Assembly: GCA_937886445.1 (NCBI GenBank)
Contig: CALGBY010000134.1
Coordinates: 1 to 64,000 of the forward strand
Length of the DNA stretch: 64,000 nt
Direction: 5' to 3'
DNA from: an uncultured Clostridia bacterium
GTDB lineage: Bacteria; Bacillota; Clostridia; Christensenellales; Aristaeellaceae
Shown here one piece after another: positions 25,698-34,365 of the stretch; the stretch's first letter is position 1; the number at the start of each line of letters is the position of its first letter. A model generated the notes under the pieces. It ran no database searches, was not told the DNA's origin, and worked only from the letters and a program-made list of their open reading frames with translations. The translations under genes and the position numbers were made by a program.

Positions 25698-26789
25698 ATG
25701 ATCACCAAATACGATTATTCAAGAGAACAGCTGTGTCTGCTCTGGCTTTACGAAAGCGAGACCCTTGCACGCAGTACGATCCGGCAGCTGCTTGAAAAAT
25801 ACGGCAGTGCGGAGAATGTGTGGGACCGGTTTTCAACGGAGATAGCACCGCACCTCGGGAAGGCAGGAACGGAGCTTGCCGGGCTGCGCGGAAGCGGAGG
25901 GTTTGATCGGATAGTACAAAAGCTTGAGGATACGCAGGCACGCGCGGTGTTTACGGAAGAAACGGAATATCCGGAGCCTCTCAGATATATAGAAGACAGA
26001 CCGGAAATGCTTTTTGTGAAAGGAACGATCCCCGATGCGCCTGCCGTTGCTGTTGTCGGATCAAGAAGAGATACAAGGTACGGAAGACAGCAGGCGTTTT
26101 CAATAGCAAAGGAGCTGTCTCAAAACGGGATCACCATTGTAAGCGGTCTGGCAAGAGGAATCGATACAGCGGCGCATGAGGGCGCGCTTGCCGGAGGCGG
26201 CAAGACCGTTGCGGTGCTGGGATGCGGTGTTGATGTATGCTATCCGCCTGAGAACAGTGTGCTGATGAACAATATACTCAGAAGCGGAGGCGCTGTCATC
26301 AGTGAACTCGCGCCGGGAGCAAAACCTCTTTCCTATCATTTTCCGCTAAGGAACCGTATTATATCCGGTATATGCGATGCGCTGCTGTTGATAGAGGCAA
26401 GGTTCAAAAGCGGGACGAACAGCACTGTGAATTATGCCATTTCGCAGGGGAAGGAAGTATTCTGCCTGCCCGGCAATGTGGACTCACCGGGCAGCGAACT
26501 GCCATTGAAGCTGCTGCAGGAAGGCGCGGCAATGTGCATTCGTGCGGACGATATCCTTTATGCGATGCATTGGAAATCCGATGCACAGGAATATACCGAA
26601 CAGACGGATCTTTTTGAAACGGATGACCCGATACTGAAGGCACTGAGCATGGAAGAAAAGAGCTTTGAAGAGCTTATTGAAGAAACCGGTTATGAACCGG
26701 GAAAGCTATCGGCTGATCTTACGGTGCTTGAAATGCAGGGACTGATAGAAAAACGGGCAGGCAGAAATTATGCCGTGATAAGAAACTGA
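25698..26789 (+). CDS. dprA: DNA processing protein DprA
   Basis: A 363-residue DprA/Smf protein that loads RecA on incoming single-stranded DNA. It has an N-terminal SAM-like region, the Rossmann core with AVVGSRRDTRYGR, SGLARGIDTAAHEGAL and AVLGCGVDVCYPPEN, and a C-terminal winged helix (FEELIEETGYEPGKLSADLTVLE). An in-frame GTG at 25689 is an alternative start; neither has a strong ribosome binding site. topA follows after 13 bases. Confidence 0.93.
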   Translation: MITKYDYSREQLCLLWLYESETLARSTIRQLLEKYGSAENVWDRFSTEIAPHLGKAGTELAGLRGSGGFDRIVQKLEDTQARAVFTEETEYPEPLRYIEDRPEMLFVKGTIPDAPAVAVVGSRRDTRYGRQQAFSIAKELSQNGITIVSGLARGIDTAAHEGALAGGGKTVAVLGCGVDVCYPPENSVLMNNILRSGGAVISELAPGAKPLSYHFPLRNRIISGICDALLLIEARFKSGTNSTVNYAISQGKEVFCLPGNVDSPGSELPLKLLQEGAAMCIRADDILYAMHWKSDAQEYTEQTDLFETDDPILKALSMEEKSFEELIEETGYEPGKLSADLTVLEMQGLIEKRAGRNYAVIRN

Positions 26790-26802
26790 GGAGGATGAAA
26801 AG

Positions 26803-28923
26803 ATGGCAGCAGGCAGCAAACTGGTGATCGTAGAATCACCCGCGAAAGCAAGAACAATAGCAAAGTACCTCGGAAAGGGTTACAAGGTAGAGGCAAGTCA
26901 GGGACATATCAGGGATCTGCCCAAATCGCAGTTGGGTGTTGACGCCGAAAATGATTTTGACATGAAGTATATCACGATCCACGGCCGCGGAAAGATCCTG
27001 ACCAAGATCCGCAAGGAAGCGAAAAACGCGAAAACGATATATCTCGCAACAGACCCTGACCGCGAAGGAGAAGCGATCAGCTGGCATCTTGCGCAGACAC
27101 TGGGGCTGGATCTTGATTCCGCATGCAGGATCGAGTTTCACGAGGTCACGCAAAAAGCCGTCAAGGCAGCGATCCAGAACCCGCGCAAGGTAAATATGGA
27201 CCTTGTAGATGCACAGCAGGCACGCCGTGCTCTGGACAGACTGGTAGGCTACAAGATCAGTCCTTTACTGTGGGCAAAAGTCAAGAAAGGTCTTTCTGCC
27301 GGGCGTGTACAGTCTGTAGCGACGAGGATGGTCGTAGAAAGAGAAAAGGAAATAGAGGCTTTTATTCCGGAAGAATACTGGGATGTAAATGTAGAAGCCG
27401 CTCTTCCCGTACCGCGCGGAAGAAAGCAGACATTCAGGATGCGTCTTGTATCGCTCGACGGCGAGAAAGTGAGCCTCAGAAATGCAGATGAAGCCAATCA
27501 GGCAGTCGAACGCATAAAAAACGCGAATTTCGCAGTCAATTCGATCCGTATCGCAGAACGCAGGAAGATGCCGTCCCCGCCCTTTACCACTTCATCTCTT
27601 CAGCAGGAAGCAAGCAGAAAACTGAATTTCACCACTATCAAAACGATGCAGATCGTGCAGCAGCTGTATGAAGGGATCGATCTTGAAAAAGAAGGTACTC
27701 AGGGTATCGTTACTTATATCCGTACAGACAGTGTGCGAATTTCTGATGAGGCAATGGCAGCACTGAGAGAGTACATCCCCGTTCATTACGGAGAAGATTA
27801 TCTTCCCGAGGAGCAGATCGAATATAAAGGCAAAAGGAACGCGCAGGACGCGCATGAAGCAATACGCCCGACCGATATCAACCGTACGCCCGAAAGCATC
27901 CGTGCCTCCCTTACAAGAGATCAGTATTATCTCTACCGCCTGATCTATTACCGTTTTCTCGCCAGTCAGATGAAGCCCGCGGTTTATGAAACCATGACGA
28001 TGGATGTGAACGGCGATGGCTGCGGACTCAGGTTCTACGGCGAGCATAAATCCTTCAACGGTTTTACATGCATATACGAAGAAGGCACGGACGAAGAAAA
28101 CGAAGCGGTCGAAAACCTTCTTCCTGATTTTAAGGAAGGAGAACCTGTACGGATCCTTACCGAAGAAGGCGTACAGCATTTTACTCAGCCGCCTTCCCGG
28201 TATACCGAAGCGAGTCTGGTGCGTACTCTTGAAGAAAAGGGGATCGGCCGTCCTTCAACTTATGCACCTACGATCACGACCATCATTACGCGCGGCTATG
28301 TTGCACGCGAAAACAAGCGCATCTATCCCACTGAACTCGGCCGTATGGTAACGGATCTGATGACCGGCTATTTCGCGGATATTGTTGATATAGACTTTAC
28401 CGCATCTCTTGAGGATCAGCTGGATGCTGTGGAAGACGGAAAATGCGAATGGAAACAGGTACTGCGCGATTTTTATCCGCCGTTCTCTGATATGCTTGAC
28501 AAGGCCGAACAGGCTATTGAAAAAATTGAGATCCGCGACGAGGAAAGCGATGTCATATGTGAAAAATGCGGGGCCAGAATGGTATACAGGATCGGAAAAT
28601 TCGGAAAATTTCTCGCATGCCCGAATTTCCCGGATTGCAGAAACACGCTGCCTATCCTGAACTATATCGGAACATCCTGTCCCAAGTGCGGAGCCAGACT
28701 GCTTGAAAAAACAAGCAAAAAGAACCGCAAGTTCTACGGATGTGAGAATTATCCGGAATGTGACTTTGTAAGCTGGGAAAAACCGGTCGATGAAAAATGC
28801 CCGACCTGTGGCAGCTATATGACGGAAAAGCGAAACGGAAAAGGTGAATTCTGGTATCTTTGCTCCAATGAGACCTGCCGTTTCCGTATGCTTAAGGAGA
28901 AAAATACGGAGGACGCGGAATGA
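26803..28923 (+). CDS. topA: DNA topoisomerase I
   Basis: A 706-residue type IA topoisomerase that relaxes negative supercoils. TOPRIM acidic motif ATDPDREGEA (82-91). Catalytic Y305 in VTYIRTDS. Three C-terminal four-cysteine zinc ribbons begin at CEKCG, CPKCG and CPTCG. GGAGG lies just upstream of the ATG. The dprA-topA-trmFO order is a conserved Firmicutes block. It is the second type IA enzyme in the window, besides topB. Confidence 0.96.
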   Translation: MAAGSKLVIVESPAKARTIAKYLGKGYKVEASQGHIRDLPKSQLGVDAENDFDMKYITIHGRGKILTKIRKEAKNAKTIYLATDPDREGEAISWHLAQTLGLDLDSACRIEFHEVTQKAVKAAIQNPRKVNMDLVDAQQARRALDRLVGYKISPLLWAKVKKGLSAGRVQSVATRMVVEREKEIEAFIPEEYWDVNVEAALPVPRGRKQTFRMRLVSLDGEKVSLRNADEANQAVERIKNANFAVNSIRIAERRKMPSPPFTTSSLQQEASRKLNFTTIKTMQIVQQLYEGIDLEKEGTQGIVTYIRTDSVRISDEAMAALREYIPVHYGEDYLPEEQIEYKGKRNAQDAHEAIRPTDINRTPESIRASLTRDQYYLYRLIYYRFLASQMKPAVYETMTMDVNGDGCGLRFYGEHKSFNGFTCIYEEGTDEENEAVENLLPDFKEGEPVRILTEEGVQHFTQPPSRYTEASLVRTLEEKGIGRPSTYAPTITTIITRGYVARENKRIYPTELGRMVTDLMTGYFADIVDIDFTASLEDQLDAVEDGKCEWKQVLRDFYPPFSDMLDKAEQAIEKIEIRDEESDVICEKCGARMVYRIGKFGKFLACPNFPDCRNTLPILNYIGTSCPKCGARLLEKTSKKNRKFYGCENYPECDFVSWEKPVDEKCPTCGSYMTEKRNGKGEFWYLCSNETCRFRMLKEKNTEDAE

Positions 28924-30218
28924 AAAGCGTAAAAGTGATCGGCGCGGGGATGGCCGGCTGTGAAGCAGCCTGGCAGCTTGTTCAGCGCGGGATCCCGGTG
29001 GAAATTTACGAAATGAAACCGAAGTGTTTTTCGCCGGCACATCACAGTAAAAACTATGCAGAACTGGTCTGTTCAAATTCCCTGCGTTCCGACAGGCTCA
29101 GCAATGCCGTTGGACTGCTGAAGGAAGAAATGCGAAGGATGGATTCTTTGATCCTGCAGGCGGCGGACCGCACTCGTGTACCGGCCGGCGGTGCTCTGGC
29201 TGTGGACAGAGAAAGCTTTTCGTCCTATATTACAGAAGCGTTGAAGAACCATCCTCTGGTAACGACCGTCGAGGAAGAGATCACCGAGATCCCCGACGGG
29301 GAGGTGATCATCGCGACCGGTCCGTTGACAAGCGAAGGCATGAGCAGAGCGATCACTGGTCTTGAGGAGATAAAAACACTCAATTTTTACGACGCGGCTG
29401 CTCCTATCGTATCGGCAGACTCGCTGGATATGACAAAGGTATTCAGGGCTTCAAGATACGGCAGAGGAGATGATTATCTCAACTGCCCGATGGACAGTGA
29501 ACAGTACAGAGCTTTTGTTGAGGCGCTGATCACCGCGGAAACAGCTCCCGTACACGGGTTTGAAGAAAACAAAGTATTTGACGGGTGTATGCCCGTAGAG
29601 AGCATGGCCAAACGAGGGCCGATGGTACTTGCCTTCGGCCCCCTGAAGCCTGTCGGACTGCCGGATCCGAATACCGGAAAAGAGCCTTACGCCGTAGTAC
29701 AGCTACGGCAGGATGACGCCGCCGGAACGATGTATAATCTCGTTGGTTTTCAGACACGTCTGAAATTCGGAGAACAGAAAAGGGTATTCGGAATGATACC
29801 GGGGCTTGAAAACGCGGAATTCTACCGGTACGGTGTAATGCACAGAAACACATTCATTTCTTCTCCGGGTGTGCTCGACAGAAACTATATGGATATAAAG
29901 CGTCCGGGATTGTATTTTGCGGGGCAGATGACAGGGGTCGAAGGCTATGTTGAATCGGCGGCAAGCGGTCTTGTAGCCGGTGTTGATATGGCAATGCGAA
30001 TGCTTGGCAGAGAACGGCCGGATTTTACCAATCATACGGCGCTGGGGGCGCTCGGCTGCTATGTATCGGGATGGAACAGTACTTTTCAGCCAATGAATGT
30101 TACATTCGGCATCATTGAAACGCCGAAAACGAAATTTCGTTCCAAACAGCAAAAATATGAATTGATGGCTGAAATCGCTCTCGATGAGATCGACAGACTG
30201 AGCAAAATATACCAATAA
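28920..30218 (+). CDS. trmFO: methylenetetrahydrofolate-tRNA-(uracil-54) methyltransferase
   Basis: A 432-residue FAD enzyme forming m5U54 in the T-loop of tRNA using methylene-THF. Seen: dinucleotide motif VIGAGMAGCEAAW, the catalytic-region CSNSLRSDRLSNAVGLLKEEM near 52-71, and GQMTGVEGYVESAASG near the FAD tail. It overlaps topA by 4 bases (ATGA). In many Bacilli the next gene is xerC/codV; here hslV follows directly. Confidence 0.95.
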   Translation: MKSVKVIGAGMAGCEAAWQLVQRGIPVEIYEMKPKCFSPAHHSKNYAELVCSNSLRSDRLSNAVGLLKEEMRRMDSLILQAADRTRVPAGGALAVDRESFSSYITEALKNHPLVTTVEEEITEIPDGEVIIATGPLTSEGMSRAITGLEEIKTLNFYDAAAPIVSADSLDMTKVFRASRYGRGDDYLNCPMDSEQYRAFVEALITAETAPVHGFEENKVFDGCMPVESMAKRGPMVLAFGPLKPVGLPDPNTGKEPYAVVQLRQDDAAGTMYNLVGFQTRLKFGEQKRVFGMIPGLENAEFYRYGVMHRNTFISSPGVLDRNYMDIKRPGLYFAGQMTGVEGYVESAASGLVAGVDMAMRMLGRERPDFTNHTALGALGCYVSGWNSTFQPMNVTFGIIETPKTKFRSKQQKYELMAEIALDEIDRLSKIYQ

Positions 30219-30232
30219 AGGAGAACAATACG

Positions 30233-30766
30233 ATGACGATGAAAGGAACAACGATCTGCGCGGTCATGAGAAACGGAAAGTGTGCCGTAGCAGGAGACGG
30301 ACAGGTCACGATGGGGGAATCCACCATCTTTAAAAGCACCGCGCATAAAGTAAGGCGCATCTATAACGACAGTGTTGTAACAGGCTTTGCCGGTACGGTC
30401 GCAGACGCGTTTTCGCTGTGCGAGCGGCTGGAGGATAAGCTTACCCAGTGCGGAGGTAACCTGGAACGCGCTGCCGTAATGCTGGCTCAGGAATGGCGCG
30501 GAGACAAGGGGATGCGTCAATTAGAGGCAATGCTGATCGCAGCCGATAAATCGGGAATGCTGATCATATCCGGTACAGGTGAGGTCATCACACCGGATGA
30601 CGGTGTTGCCGCGATCGGTTCGGGCGGGAATTATGCCTTGAGTGCTGCAAGAGCTCTTGTAGAAAATACCGATCTTACGGCTGCGGAGATCGCGCAGAAA
30701 TCGCTGCATATCGCGGCAGGGATCTGCGTTTACACCAACGATAACATCATCGTTGAGGAGGTGTGA
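30233..30766 (+). CDS. hslV: ATP-dependent protease peptidase subunit HslV
   Basis: A 177-residue HslV of the N-terminal-nucleophile family that degrades proteins with HslU. The core TTICAVMRNGKCAVAGDGQ aligns with the E. coli mature N-terminus, but four more residues (TMKG) remain ahead of it after Met removal. This resembles Bacillus ClpQ, which keeps a short extension and uses its own first residue. Conserved GFAGTVADAF and GSGGNYALSAARAL are present. Start: GGAG 9 bases before the first ATG. Confidence 0.94.
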   Translation: MTMKGTTICAVMRNGKCAVAGDGQVTMGESTIFKSTAHKVRRIYNDSVVTGFAGTVADAFSLCERLEDKLTQCGGNLERAAVMLAQEWRGDKGMRQLEAMLIAADKSGMLIISGTGEVITPDDGVAAIGSGGNYALSAARALVENTDLTAAEIAQKSLHIAAGICVYTNDNIIVEEV

Positions 30767-30770
30767 TGCA

Positions 30771-32138
30771 ATGAAGGAACTGACGCCGAGAGAAGTCGTA
30801 CGGGAGCTTGACAGATATATCGTGGGACAGGATGAGGCAAAGAGAGCGGTTGCTGTCGCATTGAGAAACAGATATCGCAGAAGCCGTCTGGATGAAAAAA
30901 TGCGCGAGGAAGTATCACCAAAGAATATTCTGATGATAGGACCTACAGGTGTGGGCAAAACGGAGATCGCAAGAAGGCTTGCCAGGCTGGTAAATGCCCC
31001 CTTCATCAAGGTGGAGGCGACCAAGTTTACGGAAGTGGGCTATGTGGGCCGTGATGTAGAATCCATCATCCGTGATCTGGTTGAAAACGCGGTCAGAATG
31101 GTGAAGGATGAATACCGTGAAAGAGTAAAGCTTCGCGCGGAGGTGCTTGCTGAGGACAGGCTGCTCACCCTGCTTGCCGAGCCTGAAAAGCATACCGGCA
31201 CAAAGAGCAATCCTCTTGATATCCTGCTTGGGAAAGCAGCGCATACGGAAATGACGGAGACTGAAAAGCACGAGCTTTCCGTACGCAAGGACGAGCTGCG
31301 TGAAAAGCTTCGCAAAGGCGAGCTTGAAGAAACAGAGCTGGAGATCGAGGTGGAAAAGGAAGCCACTCAGCTTGAAGTGGGCGGTGCGGCGATCAGCATC
31401 GGTGATGTGATGGGGGATATGATGCCGAAACGGACAAAGCTCCGCCATGTAAAGGTAAAGGAAGCAAGAAAGATACTGATCGAAGAAGAAAGCGGCAAGC
31501 TGATCGATGAGGACGCCGTTAAAGAGGAAGCGATCCGCCGCGCAGAAGAAAGCGGTATCGTATTCATCGATGAAATCGATAAGATCGCCGGAAGAGGCGG
31601 ACAGAACGGCCCCGATGTTTCAAGAGAAGGCGTACAGAGAGACATACTGCCCATTGTGGAAGGCAGTACCGTCAATACGAAGTACGGGACCGTGAAAACA
31701 GACTATATGCTTTTCATCGGAGCGGGAGCGTTCCATGTGGCTAAGGTAACTGATCTGATCCCGGAACTGCAGGGAAGATTTCCCGTGCATGTAAATCTGA
31801 AATCACTCACGCAGGATGACTTTATCAGGATCATGACCCAGCCTGAAAACGCGATCACAAGGCAGTATGCTGCAATGCTTGAGGTAGACCGTGTACACCT
31901 CAACTTTGAAGAGGACGCTTTAAATGAGATCGCGCGAGTGGCAATGGTGTCCAACGAGATCGGAGAGAATATCGGTGCCAGACGTCTTCACGCTGTGTTT
32001 GAAGAACTGCTTGAGGATGTATCCTTCAACGCAGGCGGAGACGAAATGCCGGATGTATATTTGAATATTACATTACCGTATGTGAATGAACATCTCAAAA
32101 CCGCGAAGCAGGCGGATATGCACAGGTATATACTCTAA
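30771..32138 (+). CDS. hslU: HslU ATPase subunit
   Basis: A 455-residue AAA+ unfoldase partner of HslV. Walker A GPTGVGKTEI near 51-60; the GYVGRDVES pore region; an I domain of charged helices from about 110 to 230; Walker B IVFIDEIDKIA; and the C-terminal ADMHRYIL tail that docks into HslV. The ATG at 30771 has GGAGGT 8 bases upstream, so I prefer it over an in-frame ATG 18 bases earlier. It starts 4 bases after the hslV stop. Confidence 0.95.
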   Translation: MKELTPREVVRELDRYIVGQDEAKRAVAVALRNRYRRSRLDEKMREEVSPKNILMIGPTGVGKTEIARRLARLVNAPFIKVEATKFTEVGYVGRDVESIIRDLVENAVRMVKDEYRERVKLRAEVLAEDRLLTLLAEPEKHTGTKSNPLDILLGKAAHTEMTETEKHELSVRKDELREKLRKGELEETELEIEVEKEATQLEVGGAAISIGDVMGDMMPKRTKLRHVKVKEARKILIEEESGKLIDEDAVKEEAIRRAEESGIVFIDEIDKIAGRGGQNGPDVSREGVQRDILPIVEGSTVNTKYGTVKTDYMLFIGAGAFHVAKVTDLIPELQGRFPVHVNLKSLTQDDFIRIMTQPENAITRQYAAMLEVDRVHLNFEEDALNEIARVAMVSNEIGENIGARRLHAVFEELLEDVSFNAGGDEMPDVYLNITLPYVNEHLKTAKQADMHRYIL

Positions 32139-32146
32139 AGCAGCAG

Positions 32147-32179
32147 CAGGCACCCGGAGGTAAAGCTTCCGGGTGCCTG
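32147..32179 (+). terminator. terminator hairpin after hslU
   Basis: A 12-bp stem CAGGCACCCGGA/TCCGGGTGCCTG with a 9-base loop, 8 bases after the hslU stop, closing the run of genes. The T-run after it is weak. Confidence 0.7.
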
Positions 32180-32303
32180 TCAGTTTGATCAGTAAACTCG
32201 TCAGGGCAATAACGCCAAATGAATCGGGATTTTTGAAAGATAAAGATGCCTGAAAAGGGCCAACTCAACCCGTTTGCAAAGTATGCGGTATTGCATTAAA
32301 GGG

Positions 32304-33065
32304 TCATGAGTAAAGCAGCATTTTGACATTCAGCTTACCCTTGCGGCTGATGCTTACTTCTCCGCAGTATCTTGCTCTGCCGTGACCGCGAACGGAAAGC
32401 ACCTGACCGGATGAAAGCAATCTGTCGCTTTTTCTTAGTTCTTCATCATCAACGGTTACACGCGAAGAAAGCACCAGCGAAGCTGCTTCTTCACGGGAGA
32501 TCGAAAACAGGCGTGAGATCAGGGCGTCAGCGCGGGGAGAAGAAACCTGAAGGATCACTTCCCTTACTTTACGGAGCGGTCCTTCAGGAGGCTGCGATAT
32601 CCGGCAGTCTACTGTCCCGCCGCCGATCTCGTGAAGATTTTCAATGATATATCCGCTCTGCTTTTTTTCACAGAACAAAAAAGCACCATTCTCCCTTACG
32701 GCGATATCACCGAGATACATCCTGTCGATCCCGAGGCTCATCAGGCTTCCGAGCACATCCCTGTGTGTAAGCACACCGGTAAAGTGCGCAGAGCGGGAAG
32801 AGATATATATGCAGTCTATAGGGTATACCAGAGCATCCTCCGCCGTATCCGTGAAAAAACATGCGATCTTTCTTTCACATTCATTCTCGGCTCCTTCGCC
32901 TTCTCTGCCACCGAAAAGCTTTATCGATACACCGGCGGCCTTTGCTGCAGCAAGAGACTGCTTTTGCTGGCTCAAGTCGAGAAAATGTGTAAATAAAGGA
33001 ATATCTCTTGCGGATACTCTTTGAGCAAGATCGTATATCCTGTCTTGATTTTCCGTATTGTTCAC
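32304..33065 (-). CDS. YlmH-type S4 RNA-binding protein
   Basis: A 253-residue protein of the YlmH family. It has an alpha/beta N-terminal part containing LTHRDVLGSLMSLGIDRMYLGDIAV and a C-terminal S4 domain (SRLFSISREEAASLVLSSRVTVDDE). YlmH normally sits near ftsZ/sepF and has recently been linked to rescue of stalled ribosomes; here it stands alone. It starts with GTG; an AGAGG lies directly against it, too close for a normal ribosome binding site, so the start is uncertain by a few codons. Confidence 0.85.
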   Translation of the reverse strand: MNNTENQDRIYDLAQRVSARDIPLFTHFLDLSQQKQSLAAAKAAGVSIKLFGGREGEGAENECERKIACFFTDTAEDALVYPIDCIYISSRSAHFTGVLTHRDVLGSLMSLGIDRMYLGDIAVRENGAFLFCEKKQSGYIIENLHEIGGGTVDCRISQPPEGPLRKVREVILQVSSPRADALISRLFSISREEAASLVLSSRVTVDDEELRKSDRLLSSGQVLSVRGHGRARYCGEVSISRKGKLNVKMLLYS

Positions 33066-33107
33066 CTCTTTTCGCTTCTGACGAAACCTGCATGTTCAGA
33101 GAGCGTT

Positions 33108-33137
33108 ATTATATCTCAAACCTGTCATCATAGTTAA
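33108..33137 (-). promoter_or_regulatory. probable promoter of the YlmH-like gene
   Basis: On the minus strand: TTAACT, 18 bases, TATAAT, about 40 bases before the GTG start. Confidence 0.5.
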
Positions 33138-33277
33138 TTACGGAATTATGGAACGAACCTTTTTTGCGACGCAAACAGCGTGGGAACGATGATGCTTGCC
33201 ATAATGATAGAATGTGTTGCGGTTGATCGGCACCGGTTATTGTTTTCACGAATGAATCAATGAAGATATCATACAAG

Positions 33278-33493
33278 TCAGAATGTACCTGCTGAAGCAT
33301 CATTATTGATCAATTCCGCAAGTATGCTTTCCATGCCCATCTTGCGTGTAAGACCTTCAAGACTTTTGTTGTATTCAGCTTGCGTGAGAGCATTTGTCTC
33401 CAGAAATTTATCGAGCATATTCTTTTGACGCTGGTACAGCCTGAGCTTCTTTTCATCCTGTGACAGTACGGAGTACTCTGTTTCTTCAGTCAT
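33278..33493 (-). CDS. small conserved hypothetical protein
   Basis: A 71-residue, highly charged helical protein (MLDKFLETNALTQAEYNK followed by LEGLTRKMGM). I recognise the pattern as a small uncharacterised clostridial protein often near nucleotide-metabolism genes, without known function. Its ATG overlaps the stop of the upstream deoxyribosyltransferase-like gene (ATGA), so they are coupled. Confidence 0.7.
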   Translation of the reverse strand: MTEETEYSVLSQDEKKLRLYQRQKNMLDKFLETNALTQAEYNKSLEGLTRKMGMESILAELINNDASAGTF

Positions 33494-33822
33494 ATCATAT
33501 CACTACTTTCTGCTTCATTAAGGTACCTGACCGGTTTTCCTGTCGCTTTGGCATACTCGATTTCCGATCTTGTACTGCTGCCGATGTATCCGCCCGGATT
33601 GATCACATAGATCTCATCCGCCATGTCGATCTTGCGCTTGTGCATATCATCCAGCATTTCTTTTGTGCCTTCTGTCCATACCTCGTCATCACCGGAATGA
33701 CCGAACAATCCGACGCTGATAACGATGTTACCCTCAAGCGTAAGCCTCTTTTGTGCCTTCATAAACTCTTCTTTAAAGCGTGTACTTCCGCATAGCGTGA
33801 TCACTCGATACTTCCCCTGCAC
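33490..33822 (-). CDS. nucleoside 2-deoxyribosyltransferase-like protein
   Basis: A 110-residue Rossmann-like protein. It starts QGKYRVITLCGSTRFKEEF and has VINPGGYIGSSTRSEIEYA near 73-91, the phosphate/sugar-binding pattern of the nucleoside 2-deoxyribosyltransferase superfamily, including small phage-like members. The start is GTG at 33822 with GGAGGT 6 bases upstream; the open frame continues upstream to 33969 but has no signal there. It might act on nucleotides or as a nucleotide sensor. Confidence 0.78.
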   Translation of the reverse strand: MQGKYRVITLCGSTRFKEEFMKAQKRLTLEGNIVISVGLFGHSGDDEVWTEGTKEMLDDMHKRKIDMADEIYVINPGGYIGSSTRSEIEYAKATGKPVRYLNEAESSDMI

Positions 33823-34198
33823 TTTGATACCTCCTGATTTTCTGCCGAAGCGTTTGGTATGTAGGATACCTTTCAAAATACTGTTTGTGCCTGCTCTGAG
33901 GTTTTCACATATGGAACTAAATATGTCAGTTTCGTGTAAAGATGTGTTCGATCGGCTTGTACTGTTCATTGAGGGTATAAACCATTATTATTTTACTACA
34001 CGGCAAAAGAATTTTAAATGATTGATTTGATCACCCCCGGTAAAATTTGATACAAATAAACAGGGTGTAATAAGTTTATGCCCAAAAAGCTATATGTTAT
34101 GTCGTAGATTATTGGATAACAGTGCAGAATGAAGCTGAGATCAACTGTATTTTGAAAATAGGGACAGTGCTTTACACATATCCAAAGTGTAGTTGAAC

Positions 34199-34210
34199 AA
34201 AAGCGCTTTC
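34199..34210. promoter_or_regulatory. upstream AAGCGCTT palindrome
   Basis: AAAAGCGCTTTC, with core AAGCGCTT at 34201-34208. It is a weaker copy of the palindrome just downstream of the MFS promoter, 131 bases away. It could be an auxiliary operator. Confidence 0.4.
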
Positions 34211-34305
34211 AAATAACACAAAATGTAATTTGTATAAGAATCGCTCATTATGATATTCTACGGCGAAAATTTGTAAATATGCTTTTAATTTATCTTTATA
34301 GGTGA

Positions 34306-34342
34306 TATAATTCCACATGCCGCGTAGATGAAAGCGCTTGCA
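34306..34342 (+). promoter_or_regulatory. MFS promoter with cre-like operator
   Basis: A TATAAT -10 (34306-34311) is followed after 17 bases by TGAAAGCGCTTGCA (34329-34342), one mismatch from the catabolite-responsive element consensus and lying in the early transcribed region. Such placement normally represses by road-block. The same core appears at 50774-50787 in the RG-I divergent promoter. Confidence 0.6.
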
Positions 34343-34365
34343 AGCTGGCGGCGAAAGGTGAAGAG

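Larger units (their letters stand above)
33823..34365. other. 543-base AT-rich regulatory gap
   Basis: It separates the minus-strand deoxyribosyltransferase pair from the MFS gene. It contains two AAGCGCTT-centred palindromes (34199-34210 and 34329-34342) and a -10 like TATAAT at 34306-34311. I see no convincing extra gene; the reverse-strand frame into 33969 is probably not coding. Confidence 0.55.

Noticed and set aside
33109..33303. 64-codon minus-strand frame after the small hypothetical gene
   Set aside because: No clear ribosome binding site or recognised pattern, and it overlaps the preceding gene and the YlmH promoter.
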